DNA from: Novosphingobium sp. SCN 66-18
GTDB taxonomy: Bacteria > Pseudomonadota > Alphaproteobacteria > Sphingomonadales > Sphingomonadaceae
Assembly: GCA_001725355.1 (NCBI GenBank)
Contig: MEGD01000005.1
Location: 62,001 to 126,000 of the forward strand
Length of the DNA: 64,000 nucleotides
Reading direction: 5' to 3'
The notes under the pieces are model-generated. The model saw only the letters and a list, made by a program, of their open reading frames with translations, did not search any database and was not told the DNA's origin. Position numbers and translations under genes: made by a program. Of the stretch, positions 1 through 8,859 are shown in pieces (the first letter of the stretch is position 1; every line of letters begins with the position of its first letter).

Positions 1-69
1 CCAGTTCGCCAGCCCCGCCGCCGCCGCCAGCATGGCCGGCGTGTAGAGAGCGCGCGCGGAACTGGCCAT
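1..69 (-). CDS. Iron-sulfur cluster scaffold (NifU N-like), N-terminal fragment
   Basis: An open frame starts with ATG at 69, 4 bases after the cvpA stop, and runs off the left edge. Only 23 residues are visible, including RALYTPAML and a Gly-Leu-Ala run. This resembles the start of IscU/NifU-type scaffold proteins that sit next to cvpA in sphingomonads (recalled neighbourhood, not checked). The tight spacing suggests co-transcription with radA and cvpA. With so few residues the family call is tentative, but the frame itself is convincing. Confidence 0.5.
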   Translation of the reverse strand, partial: MASSARALYTPAMLAAAAGLANW

Positions 70-72
70 GCT

Positions 73-693
73 TCAGTCTTCCTTGTCGGCGGACGTATCG
101 GCGCGATGGCGTGTGGCCGACTTCCTGGCCGCTTTCTTGTGCGCGGCGGCCTTGTCCTTCTTTGCCTTGGCGGCTTCGTCGGCCTTGGCGTCCGCTTCCG
201 CCGCCGCGCGGCGATCCGCGATCATCGTCATCAGTTCCTCGCTGGCCGCGTTTAGGAACGGATAGGTGCGCGCCTGCGAAATCCACATGGGCCGGCCGCT
301 GACACCCCACACCACGTCATAACCGAAGACCAGGATCGAAAAGCCCAGAACGACGATGATGAACCCCTTCACCGCACCGAAGCCGAATCCCAGCAACCGG
401 TCGATCGGCCCCAGCACCGAATTCCGGCTGGCGCTGCCCATTCTTCGCGCGATGAACCGCGTGATGCCATAAGGCACGATCAGCAGCAGCACGAAGGCGA
501 GCACGCCGCCGCCGGTCTCGTTTTCCAGATAGGGGGTCAGCAGTTGCGTGAGCGGTTCGTGCAGGTAATGCACCGCGAACAGCGAGATGCACCACGCCGC
601 CACGGCGAGGATTTCCTCCACGAAGCCGCGAAAGAATCCACCGATCGCGCCGACCGCGACGATCAGGAATACAACATAGTCGAAGCCGGTCAT
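73..693 (-). CDS. cvpA: CvpA family membrane protein
   Basis: This 206-residue protein has about four hydrophobic segments in its first 150 residues, beginning MTGFDYVVFLIVAVGAIGGFF and including the glycine-rich pattern of CvpA (colicin V production / purine-linked) membrane proteins. The last roughly 50 residues are a highly charged Ala/Lys/Asp tail, probably cytosolic and disordered, longer than in E. coli CvpA. It lies 12 bases downstream of radA and 4 bases upstream of a NifU-like start, so the three look like one transcription unit. Family assignment is firm; its biochemical role is not defined. Confidence 0.88.
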   Translation of the reverse strand: MTGFDYVVFLIVAVGAIGGFFRGFVEEILAVAAWCISLFAVHYLHEPLTQLLTPYLENETGGGVLAFVLLLIVPYGITRFIARRMGSASRNSVLGPIDRLLGFGFGAVKGFIIVVLGFSILVFGYDVVWGVSGRPMWISQARTYPFLNAASEELMTMIADRRAAAEADAKADEAAKAKKDKAAAHKKAARKSATRHRADTSADKED

Positions 694-705
694 TGCCCGA
701 TGAAA

Positions 706-2073
706 TTAGGAGCCGCCCACAATCCGGTCAACGAGATTTGGCAGCAATCGCAACGGCGCATAGCTGAGGCCGGCCACCTTCTCGGTGCTTCCATCGGGGC
801 CATAGGCGCGAGAAAAGCCGAGTTTCGCGGCTTCCTTGAGGCGAATGGAACTGTGCGCCACGGGCCGGACTTCGCCCGCCAGCGATATTTCGCCGAACCA
901 CGCTGCTTGCGCTGGCAGCGGCCGGTCGGCCAGCGCCGAAACCAGCGCCGCCGCGACCGCGAGATCGGCGGCCGGATCGGTCAGGCGATAGCCGCCCGCC
1001 ACGTTGAGATAGACTTCGGCCGCGGAAAAATTCAGGCCGCAGCGCGCTTCCAGCACGGCCAGTAGCATGGCCAGTCGTCCGCTGTCCCAGCCCACCACCG
1101 CGCGCCGGGGCGTGGCCCCGCTGGCGAGGCGCACGGTGAGCGCCTGGATCTCCACCAGCACCGGCCGCGTCCCTTCCAGCGCGGGGAACACCGAACTGCC
1201 CGGGACCGGTTCGTCCCGGCCCGACAGGAACAGCATGGAGGGGTTGCCGATCTCCTCCAGCCCCGCCCCCGCCATCGCGAAAACGCCGATCTCGTCCACC
1301 GCGCCGAAGCGGTTCTTCAACGCGCGCAGGATGCGGTACTGGTGGCTGCGCTCGCCCTCGAAGCTCATCACCACGTCGACCATGTGTTCCAGCACGCGCG
1401 GGCCGGCGATCGAGCCGTCCTTGGTGACATGGCCCACCAGCACCAGGGCGACGCCGTTTTCCTTGGCATAGCGAATCAGTTCGAACGCGCAGCCGCGCAC
1501 CTGGCTGACCGTGCCCGGCGCGCCTTCGATCTGGTCCGAATGCATCGTCTGGATCGAATCGATCACCAGCAGCGCCGGCGGCGTCATTCCGCCCAGCGTC
1601 GTCAGGATGTCGCGCACCGAAGTGTTGGACGCGAGCCGGATCGGCGCGTTGCCCAGGCCGAGCCGGTCGGCGCGCAGGCGCACCTGGTCGGACGCTTCCT
1701 CGCCGCTGATATAGACCGCCTCCGCGCCCGACAGCGCGATGCAGGCAGCCGCCTGCAACAGCAGCGTGGACTTGCCGATTCCCGGATCGCCGCCCATCAG
1801 GATCGCCGATCCCGGCACCAGCCCGCCACCGAGCGCGCGGTCGAATTCGGCAAGGCCGGTCTTGCGCCGCTCCGGCAGCTTGACGGGCTGATCGAGCGAA
1901 ACGAACGATACCAGCCGCCCGCCGCTCGACAGATCATGCCTGGCAGAAAACACCGTCTCGGGCGCTTCCTCCACCAGCGTGTTCCATTCGCCGCAATCGG
2001 CGCACTGTCCCTGCCAGCGGGGAGAAACGCTGCCGCAGGACTGGCAGACATAGCGGCGCTTGGGTTTGGCCAT
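706..2073 (-). CDS. radA: DNA repair protein RadA (Sms)
   Basis: This 455-residue protein matches RadA along its whole length, near the usual size of about 450. It has an N-terminal C4 zinc finger (CxxC at residues 10-13 and a second CxxC about 14 further on), a Walker A motif GGDPGIGKST near residue 95, the RadA-specific KNRFG motif near residue 253, and a C-terminal Lon-like domain. RadA is a hexameric helicase that promotes branch migration in homologous recombination. An exact alphaproteobacterial LexA box lies 17 bases upstream of the ATG, which suggests SOS control. cvpA follows in the same direction. Confidence 0.97.
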   Translation of the reverse strand: MAKPKRRYVCQSCGSVSPRWQGQCADCGEWNTLVEEAPETVFSARHDLSSGGRLVSFVSLDQPVKLPERRKTGLAEFDRALGGGLVPGSAILMGGDPGIGKSTLLLQAAACIALSGAEAVYISGEEASDQVRLRADRLGLGNAPIRLASNTSVRDILTTLGGMTPPALLVIDSIQTMHSDQIEGAPGTVSQVRGCAFELIRYAKENGVALVLVGHVTKDGSIAGPRVLEHMVDVVMSFEGERSHQYRILRALKNRFGAVDEIGVFAMAGAGLEEIGNPSMLFLSGRDEPVPGSSVFPALEGTRPVLVEIQALTVRLASGATPRRAVVGWDSGRLAMLLAVLEARCGLNFSAAEVYLNVAGGYRLTDPAADLAVAAALVSALADRPLPAQAAWFGEISLAGEVRPVAHSSIRLKEAAKLGFSRAYGPDGSTEKVAGLSYAPLRLLPNLVDRIVGGS

Positions 2074-2089
2074 GGCCTGCGCTTAATGG

Positions 2090-2104
2090 GAACGTATCAG
2101 GAAC
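2090..2104 (-). promoter_or_regulatory. LexA box upstream of radA
   Basis: The plus strand reads GAAC, seven bases, GAAC. On the minus strand this is GTTC-N7-GTTC, the consensus LexA operator of Alphaproteobacteria. It sits 17-31 bases before the radA start codon, where it would overlap a promoter or early leader. Exact match and position are seen in the sequence; LexA binding is inferred. Confidence 0.65.
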
Positions 2105-2138
2105 GCAAGCCGCATGATCGCCAGAGTCCCCGCCGCTG

Positions 2139-3467
2139 TCACCCCTTGGGCATCAGCCGCATCGCCTCGCTGGCCAGCGCTTCCGCGCCGGCGGCGATGA
2201 CCTTGTCCGCCTCGGGCGCCCAGAACGGGCTGTGCAGCGATGGCAGCGCCCGTCCCTCGCGCTTCGCGGCGTCCAGTTCGCTGGCCGGGCGACCGCCGAC
2301 CCAGAAGATCGTCGCGCCCATGTGATCGGGATCGGTACGCCAGAACTCGCCGAAGTCCTCGCCCGCCATCACCGGCGGCGTCTGCACCGCGCCGTCCTCG
2401 CCGAACTGCCGCTTCATATCGGCCAGCACGCGCTGGCTGAACGCGGGCGGGTTGAACGTGGCGCGGGTATAGGGATCGAGCACCGATACCGTGGGCATCC
2501 GGTCCTGCGGCACCCCCGACGCCATGGCCTCGCCCGCCGCGATGCGCCGGATGCCATCGAGCAGCAGCTTGCGCTGATCGTCGCTGTAGCTGCGCACGGT
2601 CAGTTGCAGTCTGGCCTCATCGGGGATGATGTTGTGCTTGGCGCCGGCATGGAAGCTGCCGACGGTGACCACGCCCGGCTCGAACGGGCTGTTTTCGCGG
2701 CTGATCAGCGTCTGCAGGCGCATGACGATGGCGCTGGCCAGCACGATCGGGTCTTTCGTCGTCTGCGGATAGGCGCCGTGCCCGCCAAGGCCCTTCACGG
2801 TGATGTCCACGCTATCGACATTGGCGAGCGCGTAGCCCGGCGTCACCCCGATCACGCCCGAGGGGAGATCGCCGGTATCGTGAAACGCCAGCGCGAAATC
2901 GGGCTTGGGGAAGCGGGTGAAAAGGCCGTCCGCCAGCATCGCGCGCGCGCCAAGGCCCACTTCCTCCGCCGGCTGGCCGATCATCACCAGCGTGCCCGAC
3001 CACGCATCGCGGTGCGCAGCCATCAACTTGGCGACTTCCATCCACGCGGTCATGTGCGTGTCGTGCCCGCAGGCGTGCATGATCCCGCTTTCCACACCTG
3101 CCGTGGACGTGCCGCGATCCTTCGAGGCGAAGGGCAGCCCGGTCTGTTCGACCACCGGCAGTCCGTCCATGTCGGCGCGGATCAGCACGGTCGGCCCCGC
3201 GCCGTTGCGCAGCACCGCCACGACGCCGGTCCGACCCACTTTCTCCGTCACCTCGAACCCCGCCTTGCGCGCGGCGGCGGCCATCTGCGCGGCGGACTTC
3301 ACTTCCTGGAAGCTGAGTTCCGGGTGCGCGTGCAGGTTTCGGTACGTCTGCACCAGCCCCGGCAGGTCGGCGGCGATTTCCGCGCGCAGATCGGGCGCTG
3401 CAGCGTGGATGGTGGCGGGGAAGCAAAGGGCGGCGGCGCCGAGCGCCAGCAGGGAGCGGAACGTCAT
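2139..3467 (-). CDS. Secreted M20D family amidohydrolase/peptidase
   Basis: This 442-residue protein starts with a Sec signal peptide (MTFRSLLALGAAALCFPA, likely cut near residue 23). A full M20D metallo-hydrolase domain of the hippurate/IAA-amino-acid hydrolase type follows. The HACGHDTHM segment supplies metal ligands, and the paired glutamates in the PAEEVG segment include the general base. It probably removes N-acyl groups from amino acids or cleaves small peptides in the periplasm; the substrate cannot be read from the sequence. It stands alone between radA and a small plus-strand ORF. Confidence 0.92.
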   Translation of the reverse strand: MTFRSLLALGAAALCFPATIHAAAPDLRAEIAADLPGLVQTYRNLHAHPELSFQEVKSAAQMAAAARKAGFEVTEKVGRTGVVAVLRNGAGPTVLIRADMDGLPVVEQTGLPFASKDRGTSTAGVESGIMHACGHDTHMTAWMEVAKLMAAHRDAWSGTLVMIGQPAEEVGLGARAMLADGLFTRFPKPDFALAFHDTGDLPSGVIGVTPGYALANVDSVDITVKGLGGHGAYPQTTKDPIVLASAIVMRLQTLISRENSPFEPGVVTVGSFHAGAKHNIIPDEARLQLTVRSYSDDQRKLLLDGIRRIAAGEAMASGVPQDRMPTVSVLDPYTRATFNPPAFSQRVLADMKRQFGEDGAVQTPPVMAGEDFGEFWRTDPDHMGATIFWVGGRPASELDAAKREGRALPSLHSPFWAPEADKVIAAGAEALASEAMRLMPKG

Positions 3468-3599
3468 CGCGCCACTCTATCGCCGGGCGGGGCCGGTGCA
3501 AACGTCCTTTCCCGGCCCCGAAGAAATGCTTTGTGGCAATGGCGTGCGCAGGCCCCACATCGGCTCCCACATCGACAGGGCAACAGGACAGGACGGATC

Positions 3600-3824
3600 A
3601 TGACGGACACAGCAACGATCGACATCGCGCGGCAGGCGGCCGCCCGGCACTTGCGCGACGGCGGCTTCGAGACCGAGGCCGCGATGGTGTCCGAAGGGCG
3701 CGGCGACGATTTCGCGGAGGTGCGGATCGCGCTGTCGCTGCTGCGCATCCTGGGCGAGCGGCCCGCGCGCACCGCGCCGCCGGTCAAGCGCAACGGCCGG
3801 CGCCTTGTCGGCGAGGAGTGTTGA
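3600..3824 (+). CDS. Small hypothetical protein
   Basis: A 74-residue ORF starts with ATG at 3600 behind GGACGG. It is acidic to neutral with a predicted helical N-terminal half (TIDIARQAAARHLRDGGF) and a basic tail. No family is recognised. Codon use fits the surrounding genes and it fills the gap between the divergent amidohydrolase and tRNA-Leu. The three bases after the Glu-Glu-Cys end form a TGA inside a short imperfect tandem repeat (GGAGTGTTGAA-type, 3815-3853). Confidence 0.5.
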   Translation: MTDTATIDIARQAAARHLRDGGFETEAAMVSEGRGDDFAEVRIALSLLRILGERPARTAPPVKRNGRRLVGEEC

Positions 3825-3876
3825 AGCGGGGAGTGTTGAAGGGGGGAGTGCTGAGGCTCCCTCGCTTTCAGGAGTG

Positions 3877-3962
3877 TGGTACGGGCGGCCGGACTCGAAC
3901 CGGCATGTTGTCACCAACGGCGGATTTTGAATCCGCTGCGTCTACCATTCCGCCACGCCCGC
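3877..3962 (-). tRNA. tRNA-Leu (CAA)
   Basis: The minus strand folds as a class II tRNA of 86 bases including the encoded CCA. The acceptor stem GCGGGCG pairs with CGCCCGT with one terminal G-T pair. The anticodon arm has a 5-bp stem around loop TTCAAAA (anticodon CAA). A long variable arm follows, then the T-arm GGTTCGAGTCC. It reads UUG codons. Confidence 0.96.
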
Positions 3963-4090
3963 GCGTTCGACGAAACCCCGGCCTTGCCGGAGAACGAAGG
4001 CGCCCTATAGGGCGCTGTTTCCCGGCAAGCCAGAGCCAATGTACAATTTTTGAACAGGCCCCCGCCCCCCCCCCGGGGGAGCCTGCCCGC

Positions 4091-4915
4091 TCAGCGTGCC
4101 TTGAGCGCGCCCACGACCAGCTTGTGCAGCTTGGAATGGAGCGCGTCGTTGCCGGCCAGGACGGTTTCGTCGCAGATCGGCAGCGAACGGCCCTTGTAGT
4201 CCGAAACGAATCCCCCGGCTTCGCGCACCAGCAGGCATCCGGCGGCGCTGTCCCACGGTTGCAGGCTGCTTTCCCAGAACCCGTCGTAACGGCCTGCCGC
4301 CACCCACGCGAGATCGAGCGAGGCCGCGCCGAAGCGACGGATGCCGGCCACGCGCGGGCCAAGCTCGTGATAGATCCGGGTCCATTCACCCATATCGCCC
4401 CGGCCCGCGAAGGGAACGCCGGTGGCGATCAGCGCCTCGTCCAGATGGCGGCGCGCCGAAACGCGCAAGCGGCGGTCCTGCAACCAAGCGCCACGGGTCT
4501 TTTCAGCCCAGAAGCTCTCGTCGGTCACGGGTTGATAAACGATGCCGGCGGTCACTTCGCCCCAGCCCCGGCCATCCAGCGTCGGTTCCTGCACCGCGAT
4601 CGAGATCGCGAAATGCGGGATGCCGTGGAGGAAGTTGCTGGTGCCGTCGAGCGGATCGACGATGAAGCGCGGCTTGCCGGGCTCGCCCGGGATCTCGCCG
4701 CCTTCCTCCATCAGGAAGCCCCAGTCCGGCCGCGCCTGGCGCAGCTCGTCCCAGATCGTCCGTTCGGCGGCCTGATCCGCCTTGGACACGAAGTCGGCCG
4801 GCCCCTTGCGGCTGACCTGGAGATGTTCGACTTCGCCAAAGTCACGGCGCAGGCGCGTGCCGGCCTTGCGGGCGGCACGTTCCATCACGCGGATCAGTCC
4901 GGAAATTGCGGCCAT
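4091..4915 (-). CDS. suhB: Inositol monophosphatase family protein (SuhB-like)
   Basis: This 274-residue protein has the full inositol monophosphatase fold. The metal site FIVDPLDGTSNF lies in the first half and the second signature WDSAAGCLLVREAGG near residue 220. A glutamate pair (MEEGG) supplies the third metal ligand. Members dephosphorylate inositol-1-phosphate and related sugar phosphates with Mg2+; SuhB also acts in rRNA antitermination in E. coli. It starts 6 bases after the efp stop codon, so efp and this gene form an operon. Confidence 0.93.
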   Translation of the reverse strand: MAAISGLIRVMERAARKAGTRLRRDFGEVEHLQVSRKGPADFVSKADQAAERTIWDELRQARPDWGFLMEEGGEIPGEPGKPRFIVDPLDGTSNFLHGIPHFAISIAVQEPTLDGRGWGEVTAGIVYQPVTDESFWAEKTRGAWLQDRRLRVSARRHLDEALIATGVPFAGRGDMGEWTRIYHELGPRVAGIRRFGAASLDLAWVAAGRYDGFWESSLQPWDSAAGCLLVREAGGFVSDYKGRSLPICDETVLAGNDALHSKLHKLVVGALKAR

Positions 4916-4921
4916 CGTGGA

Positions 4922-5485
4922 TCAGCCCGCCTTGCCGACGTAGGAGCGTTCGTACACGTCCACGACGATGCGCGTGCCGCTTTCGATGTGCGGCGGCACC
5001 ATCACGCGCACCCCGTTGTCGAGGATCGCGGGCTTGTAGCTCGAGGAGGCGGTCTGGCCCTTCACCACGGCGTCGGCCTCGACGATCGTGGCTTCGACCT
5101 GTTCGGGCAGCTGCACCGAGATCGGGCGTTCGTCGTACATTTCGAGCAGCACGGTCATGCCGTCCTGCAGGAAAGCGGCGGCATCGCCGAGAAGATCGCT
5201 GGGCAGCGTGATCTGGTCGTAGGTTTCGACGTCCATGAACACCAGGTCATCGCCTTCGGCATAGAGGAACTGGAAGTCCTTGGTATCGAGGCGGACGCGC
5301 TCGACCGTGTCGGCGCTGCGGAAGCGGACGTTGGTCTTGCGGCCGTCGATGAGGTTCTTCATCTCGACCTGCATGAACGCACCGCCCTTGCCGGGCTGCG
5401 TGTGCTGCGTCTTGGCAACTTTCCAGATGCCCTTTTCGTATTCCAGGATATTGCCCGGACGGATGTCCACGCCGCTGATCTTCAT
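4922..5485 (-). CDS. efp: Translation elongation factor P
   Basis: This 187-residue protein is a standard EF-P. An N-terminal KOW-like domain has the tip loop PGKGGA with the conserved lysine at position 33, and two OB-fold domains follow. EF-P binds ribosomes stalled at proline runs and promotes peptide-bond formation. The tip lysine is the site beta-lysylated by EpmA in some bacteria; no epmA or epmB is in this window. It is followed after 6 bases by the inositol monophosphatase gene. Confidence 0.97.
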
Positions 5486-5581
5486 GATGGAAAGAGCCTT
5501 ACCGTGAGTAGGGAAGCGCGCGCCTTAGCCGCTGTGGCCGATTGCTTCAAGCGGCAGCCGCGTGCTAGCGCCATATCCGTC

Positions 5582-6010
5582 ATGAACCGTCGTCTTTTCC
5601 CTGCCTCGCTCGCCGTGATCGGCGCGCTTGTCGTCACGGCTCCGGTTGAGGCCGTTCCGGGCGGCCCGATCCACACCTTGCTGCGCGGGCGCTGGATCTG
5701 CGAACTGCCGGGCGATGCCGAAGTGCAGCCAACCGCGCTGCCCGACGACAGCTTCCGCGCAATTCCGGATTCGAGCTACCAGATGGCCGACGGAAAACGC
5801 GGCACCTATGCGCTTTTCGGCCGTATCCTGACGATGACGAGCGGCCCGCTGAAGGGCCGGCGCTATCAGTTGAACAACCGCGCGATGGCCCGGCAGATCG
5901 ATGCGGCAGGCGAGTTCATCGGGCCACGCTGCATCCACGCCGGGACGCCGACCGGAGTCGATGCGGGCGACGATTCGTCCGGGTCCGACAACGGCAACTC
6001 CGACATCTAA
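5582..6010 (+). CDS. Exported hypothetical protein
   Basis: A 142-residue ORF is transcribed divergently from efp. It begins with a clear signal peptide (MNRRLFPASLAVIGALVVTAPVEA, cut after about residue 24). The mature part has two cysteines (in RWICELPG and GPRCIHAG) that could form a disulfide, and ends in an acidic Asp/Ser/Gly tail. No named family is recognised. It most likely acts in the periplasm or outer membrane. Confidence 0.7.
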   Translation: MNRRLFPASLAVIGALVVTAPVEAVPGGPIHTLLRGRWICELPGDAEVQPTALPDDSFRAIPDSSYQMADGKRGTYALFGRILTMTSGPLKGRRYQLNNRAMARQIDAAGEFIGPRCIHAGTPTGVDAGDDSSGSDNGNSDI

Positions 6011-6016
6011 GCCGGA

Positions 6017-7978
6017 TCAGCGCGCGGCGCCATCGCGCCGCATCCGCCAGTAGGCATAGCCCACCAGCCCCGCGAACACGGCAATGCCCAGCGGCATGGC
6101 CACCGGGTTTTCATGCACAACCGCCAGCGAATCTGGGTTGTTGGTGGCAGCCACGATCGCGGCATAGGCGATGTTGAACAGGCCATCGCCGACGATCAGG
6201 CCGGTGGCGGTCAACACGCCCATGCGTTCCGCCAATTCCGGATCAGACTGCCGCTTGGCCCAGCGGTTGTAGAGATGCCCCAGGATAGCACCGATCACGA
6301 CCATCCCGGTGGTCTGCGTCGGCAGATACATGCCCATGCCGACCGCCAGCGGCGGCAACGCGCCGCGCCCCGACCGGCGCAGCGCGCCATCGACCGCCAG
6401 CGCCGCCACGCCGATCGCCGCGCCAAGGCCCACGAGGTTCCAGTCCAGGCTGCCGCCCAGCACCCCTTGCGCGATGGTGGAGATCAGCGCAGCCTGCGGC
6501 GCCGCCAGCGCGTTCTCGCCCGCGCCCGGCGCGCCAAGGAACCCGAAGGTGCCGTTGAGCAGATCAAGGATGGGCGGGATCACCAGCGCGCCGAACAGCA
6601 CGCCCAGCACGAGCGCGATCTGCTGACGCCATGGCGTCGCACCGACAAGCTGGCCGGTCTTGAGATCCTGAAGGTTGTCGTTGGAAATCGTGGCCACGCC
6701 GAACACGATCGCGGTGACGAACAGCGCAAAGGCGACCAGCGCCTTGGTCGCCGCCGCATCCCCGCCCCGCCCGTAGAGCGCCAGCAGGATCAGCGAGATG
6801 CCCAGCGCGGCCAGGATGCCCACGCCGGAGATCGGGCTGTTCGACGCGCCGATGAGACCGGCCATGTAGCCGCAGACCGAAGCGATGAAGATGCCGGCGA
6901 CCAGCACATAGAGCACGGCGGCCGCCAGCCCGATTCCCAGCGATTCAGCGACCGGGCCGCCGGCCGCGAAATCCGCAAGCAACAGGGCGATCGGCACCAT
7001 CGACAGCAGGATCGTGCCGCCGACAAGGCCGATCGGCAGGTCGCGCTCGGTGAGGTCCAGCGAGGCATAGCCCGCCTGCTTGCGCGCCCGGCTGGCGGCG
7101 ATCGCGCCCGCGATGCCGCGCACGATCGGGCCGATCACCCGCAGCAGCGTCCAGATCGCGGCCACGCCGATCGCGCCCGCCCCCACGAAACGGATGCGCT
7201 GGCGGAACACGGTGGAGATGAAATCGGCGAGCTCGGTTCCTGCCGGCGGGCCGCCGGCGGTCAACACCGGCAGCAGCACGCCGAAGCTGATGACGATGCC
7301 CACCAGCATGGCGATGCCCACTGCCAGCCCCACGAGATGCCCGACCCCGACCAGCGCCATCGACAGCCCGCCGCCGAACGCGGTGCCGCCCGCGCCGACG
7401 CGGATCAGGGTCGAGGCTTCCTCCGCCACCAGCTTGAGCTTGGCGAGCAGTGGATAGAGCGCCGCCAGCAGCGCTCCGCGCATCACCGCCGCCAGCCCGC
7501 GCCGGTTCTCTTCCGCGCCACCGACACCCGCGCCGACCTTGAGCACTTCCGCCGCGGCGACGCCTTCGGGATAAGGCAGGTCCGATCCCGTCACCAGCGC
7601 GCGGCGCAGCGGCACCGAATACATCACGCCCAGAATGCCGCCGACCGCGATCACCGCCACCGATTCCCAATAGGGAAAGCCCGTCCACCACCCGATCATG
7701 ACCAGGCCCGGTAGCACGAAGACAATGGCCGAAAGCGTGCCCGCCGAACTGGCGATCGTCTGGACGATGTTGTTTTCCTGGATCGTCGCGCCCGAAAGCA
7801 GCCGCAGCACCGCCATGGAAATTACCGCCGCCGGGATCGAGGTGGCGAACGTCAGCCCGATGCGCAGGCCCAGATAGACGTTGGCCGCCGTGAACACGAC
7901 CGTCAGCACCGCGCCAAGCACCACGCCGCGCAAGGTCAGCTCCCGGACCGCCCCCGTGCCCGATTCGCCTGCGCTCAT
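6017..7978 (-). CDS. OPT family oligopeptide transporter
   Basis: This 653-residue polytopic protein has about 14-16 hydrophobic segments and the N-terminal OPT signature region (ELTLRGVVLGAVLTVVFTAANVYLGLRIGLTFATSIPAAV). OPT proteins are proton-coupled importers of oligopeptides or metal-chelate complexes in the inner membrane. The substrate cannot be told from the sequence. Bacterial members are usually 600-700 residues, so this one is full length. It is monocistronic, converging with the exported protein gene. Confidence 0.93.
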   Translation of the reverse strand: MSAGESGTGAVRELTLRGVVLGAVLTVVFTAANVYLGLRIGLTFATSIPAAVISMAVLRLLSGATIQENNIVQTIASSAGTLSAIVFVLPGLVMIGWWTGFPYWESVAVIAVGGILGVMYSVPLRRALVTGSDLPYPEGVAAAEVLKVGAGVGGAEENRRGLAAVMRGALLAALYPLLAKLKLVAEEASTLIRVGAGGTAFGGGLSMALVGVGHLVGLAVGIAMLVGIVISFGVLLPVLTAGGPPAGTELADFISTVFRQRIRFVGAGAIGVAAIWTLLRVIGPIVRGIAGAIAASRARKQAGYASLDLTERDLPIGLVGGTILLSMVPIALLLADFAAGGPVAESLGIGLAAAVLYVLVAGIFIASVCGYMAGLIGASNSPISGVGILAALGISLILLALYGRGGDAAATKALVAFALFVTAIVFGVATISNDNLQDLKTGQLVGATPWRQQIALVLGVLFGALVIPPILDLLNGTFGFLGAPGAGENALAAPQAALISTIAQGVLGGSLDWNLVGLGAAIGVAALAVDGALRRSGRGALPPLAVGMGMYLPTQTTGMVVIGAILGHLYNRWAKRQSDPELAERMGVLTATGLIVGDGLFNIAYAAIVAATNNPDSLAVVHENPVAMPLGIAVFAGLVGYAYWRMRRDGAAR

Positions 7979-8124
7979 GCTCGATCTCCGTTCAGGAAAC
8001 TCCGCCTTTTCCTGACGAAGTAGACAAAGTTGACACGGTCCAGCGGAAAGGATCGCCCCTCACCCGCGCGGACTTCGCAGGCCCTGTCTGGCATGGTGCG
8101 GCGGATTAGGAAAGCGGGGCGCAG

Positions 8125-8859
8125 TTACCCCTGTGGCGTCTCGTTCTGTTCCGCATGTTGACGGCGCACTTCCTCGACCCGCCCGTCAAGCATGGTCACG
8201 CGCACATCGGCCAGTTCGGCGATGCCCGTATCGTGGGTGACGCAGACCACCGCGCGGCCCTGCTCGTGCGCCAGCGTGCGGAACAGGTCGACCACGCGCG
8301 CCGAATTGGTGGAATCGAGATTGCCGGTCGGCTCGTCGCCCAGGATCAGCGCGGGATCGTTGGCCAGGGCACGCGCAATGGCCACCCGCTGGCGTTCCCC
8401 GCCGGAAAGCTTGTCGGGGGACTTCAGCACCTTTTCGCCCAGGCCTACGTCAGCGAGCAGGGTCCGCGCGCGTGTATCGGCCTCGGCGCCGGACAGTTTC
8501 CCGAGCCTGCGGATCGGCAGCATCACGTTTTCCAGCGCGTTGAATTCGGGCAGCAGGAAATGGAACTGGAACACGAAGCCGAAATGTTCGAGCCGGATGC
8601 GCGCGCGTTCGTCGCCCGAAAGCGGGGTCATGTCGCGCCCTTCGAACAGCAGCCGTCCCTGCGTGGGCCGGTCGATCAGGCCCAGCAGGTACAGCAGCGA
8701 GGATTTGCCGCAGCCGGAAGGCCCGACGATGGCGGTGAAGCATCCGGGCTGGATGGCAAGGTCCGCGCCGTCCACCAGCGTCACCGGGGGATCGACGGGC
8801 AGCCGCCGGGTCAGTCCTTCGGCAACGAGGACGGGCCTCTCAGGAGCGGGCGCGCTCAC
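8125..8859 (-). CDS. ABC transporter ATP-binding protein (LolD/MacB type)
   Basis: This 244-residue ATPase has Walker A GPSGCGKSS, the Q-loop, signature LSGGERQRVAIARAL, Walker B LILGDEPTGNLD and the switch histidine VTHD. The TGNLDS pattern is typical of the LolD/MacB/FtsE branch. It starts with GTG at 8859, overlapping the TGA of the permease gene (GTGA), so translation is coupled. With the permease and the membrane fusion protein it forms a complete exporter or lipoprotein-release system. The cargo is unknown. Confidence 0.93.
   Translation of the reverse strand: MSAPAPERPVLVAEGLTRRLPVDPPVTLVDGADLAIQPGCFTAIVGPSGCGKSSLLYLLGLIDRPTQGRLLFEGRDMTPLSGDERARIRLEHFGFVFQFHFLLPEFNALENVMLPIRRLGKLSGAEADTRARTLLADVGLGEKVLKSPDKLSGGERQRVAIARALANDPALILGDEPTGNLDSTNSARVVDLFRTLAHEQGRAVVCVTHDTGIAELADVRVTMLDGRVEEVRRQHAEQNETPQG

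Noticed and set aside
4059-4080. Homopolymer C run followed by GGGGG downstream of suhB
   Set aside because: Could form a hairpin, but there is no T-tract. Run length is error-prone in sequencing, so no function is claimed.
3533-6010. 825-codon plus-strand open frame
   Set aside because: It is antisense to the tRNA-Leu, suhB and efp genes and contains their reverse codons. Only its two ends (3600-3824 and 5582-6010) are real short genes.
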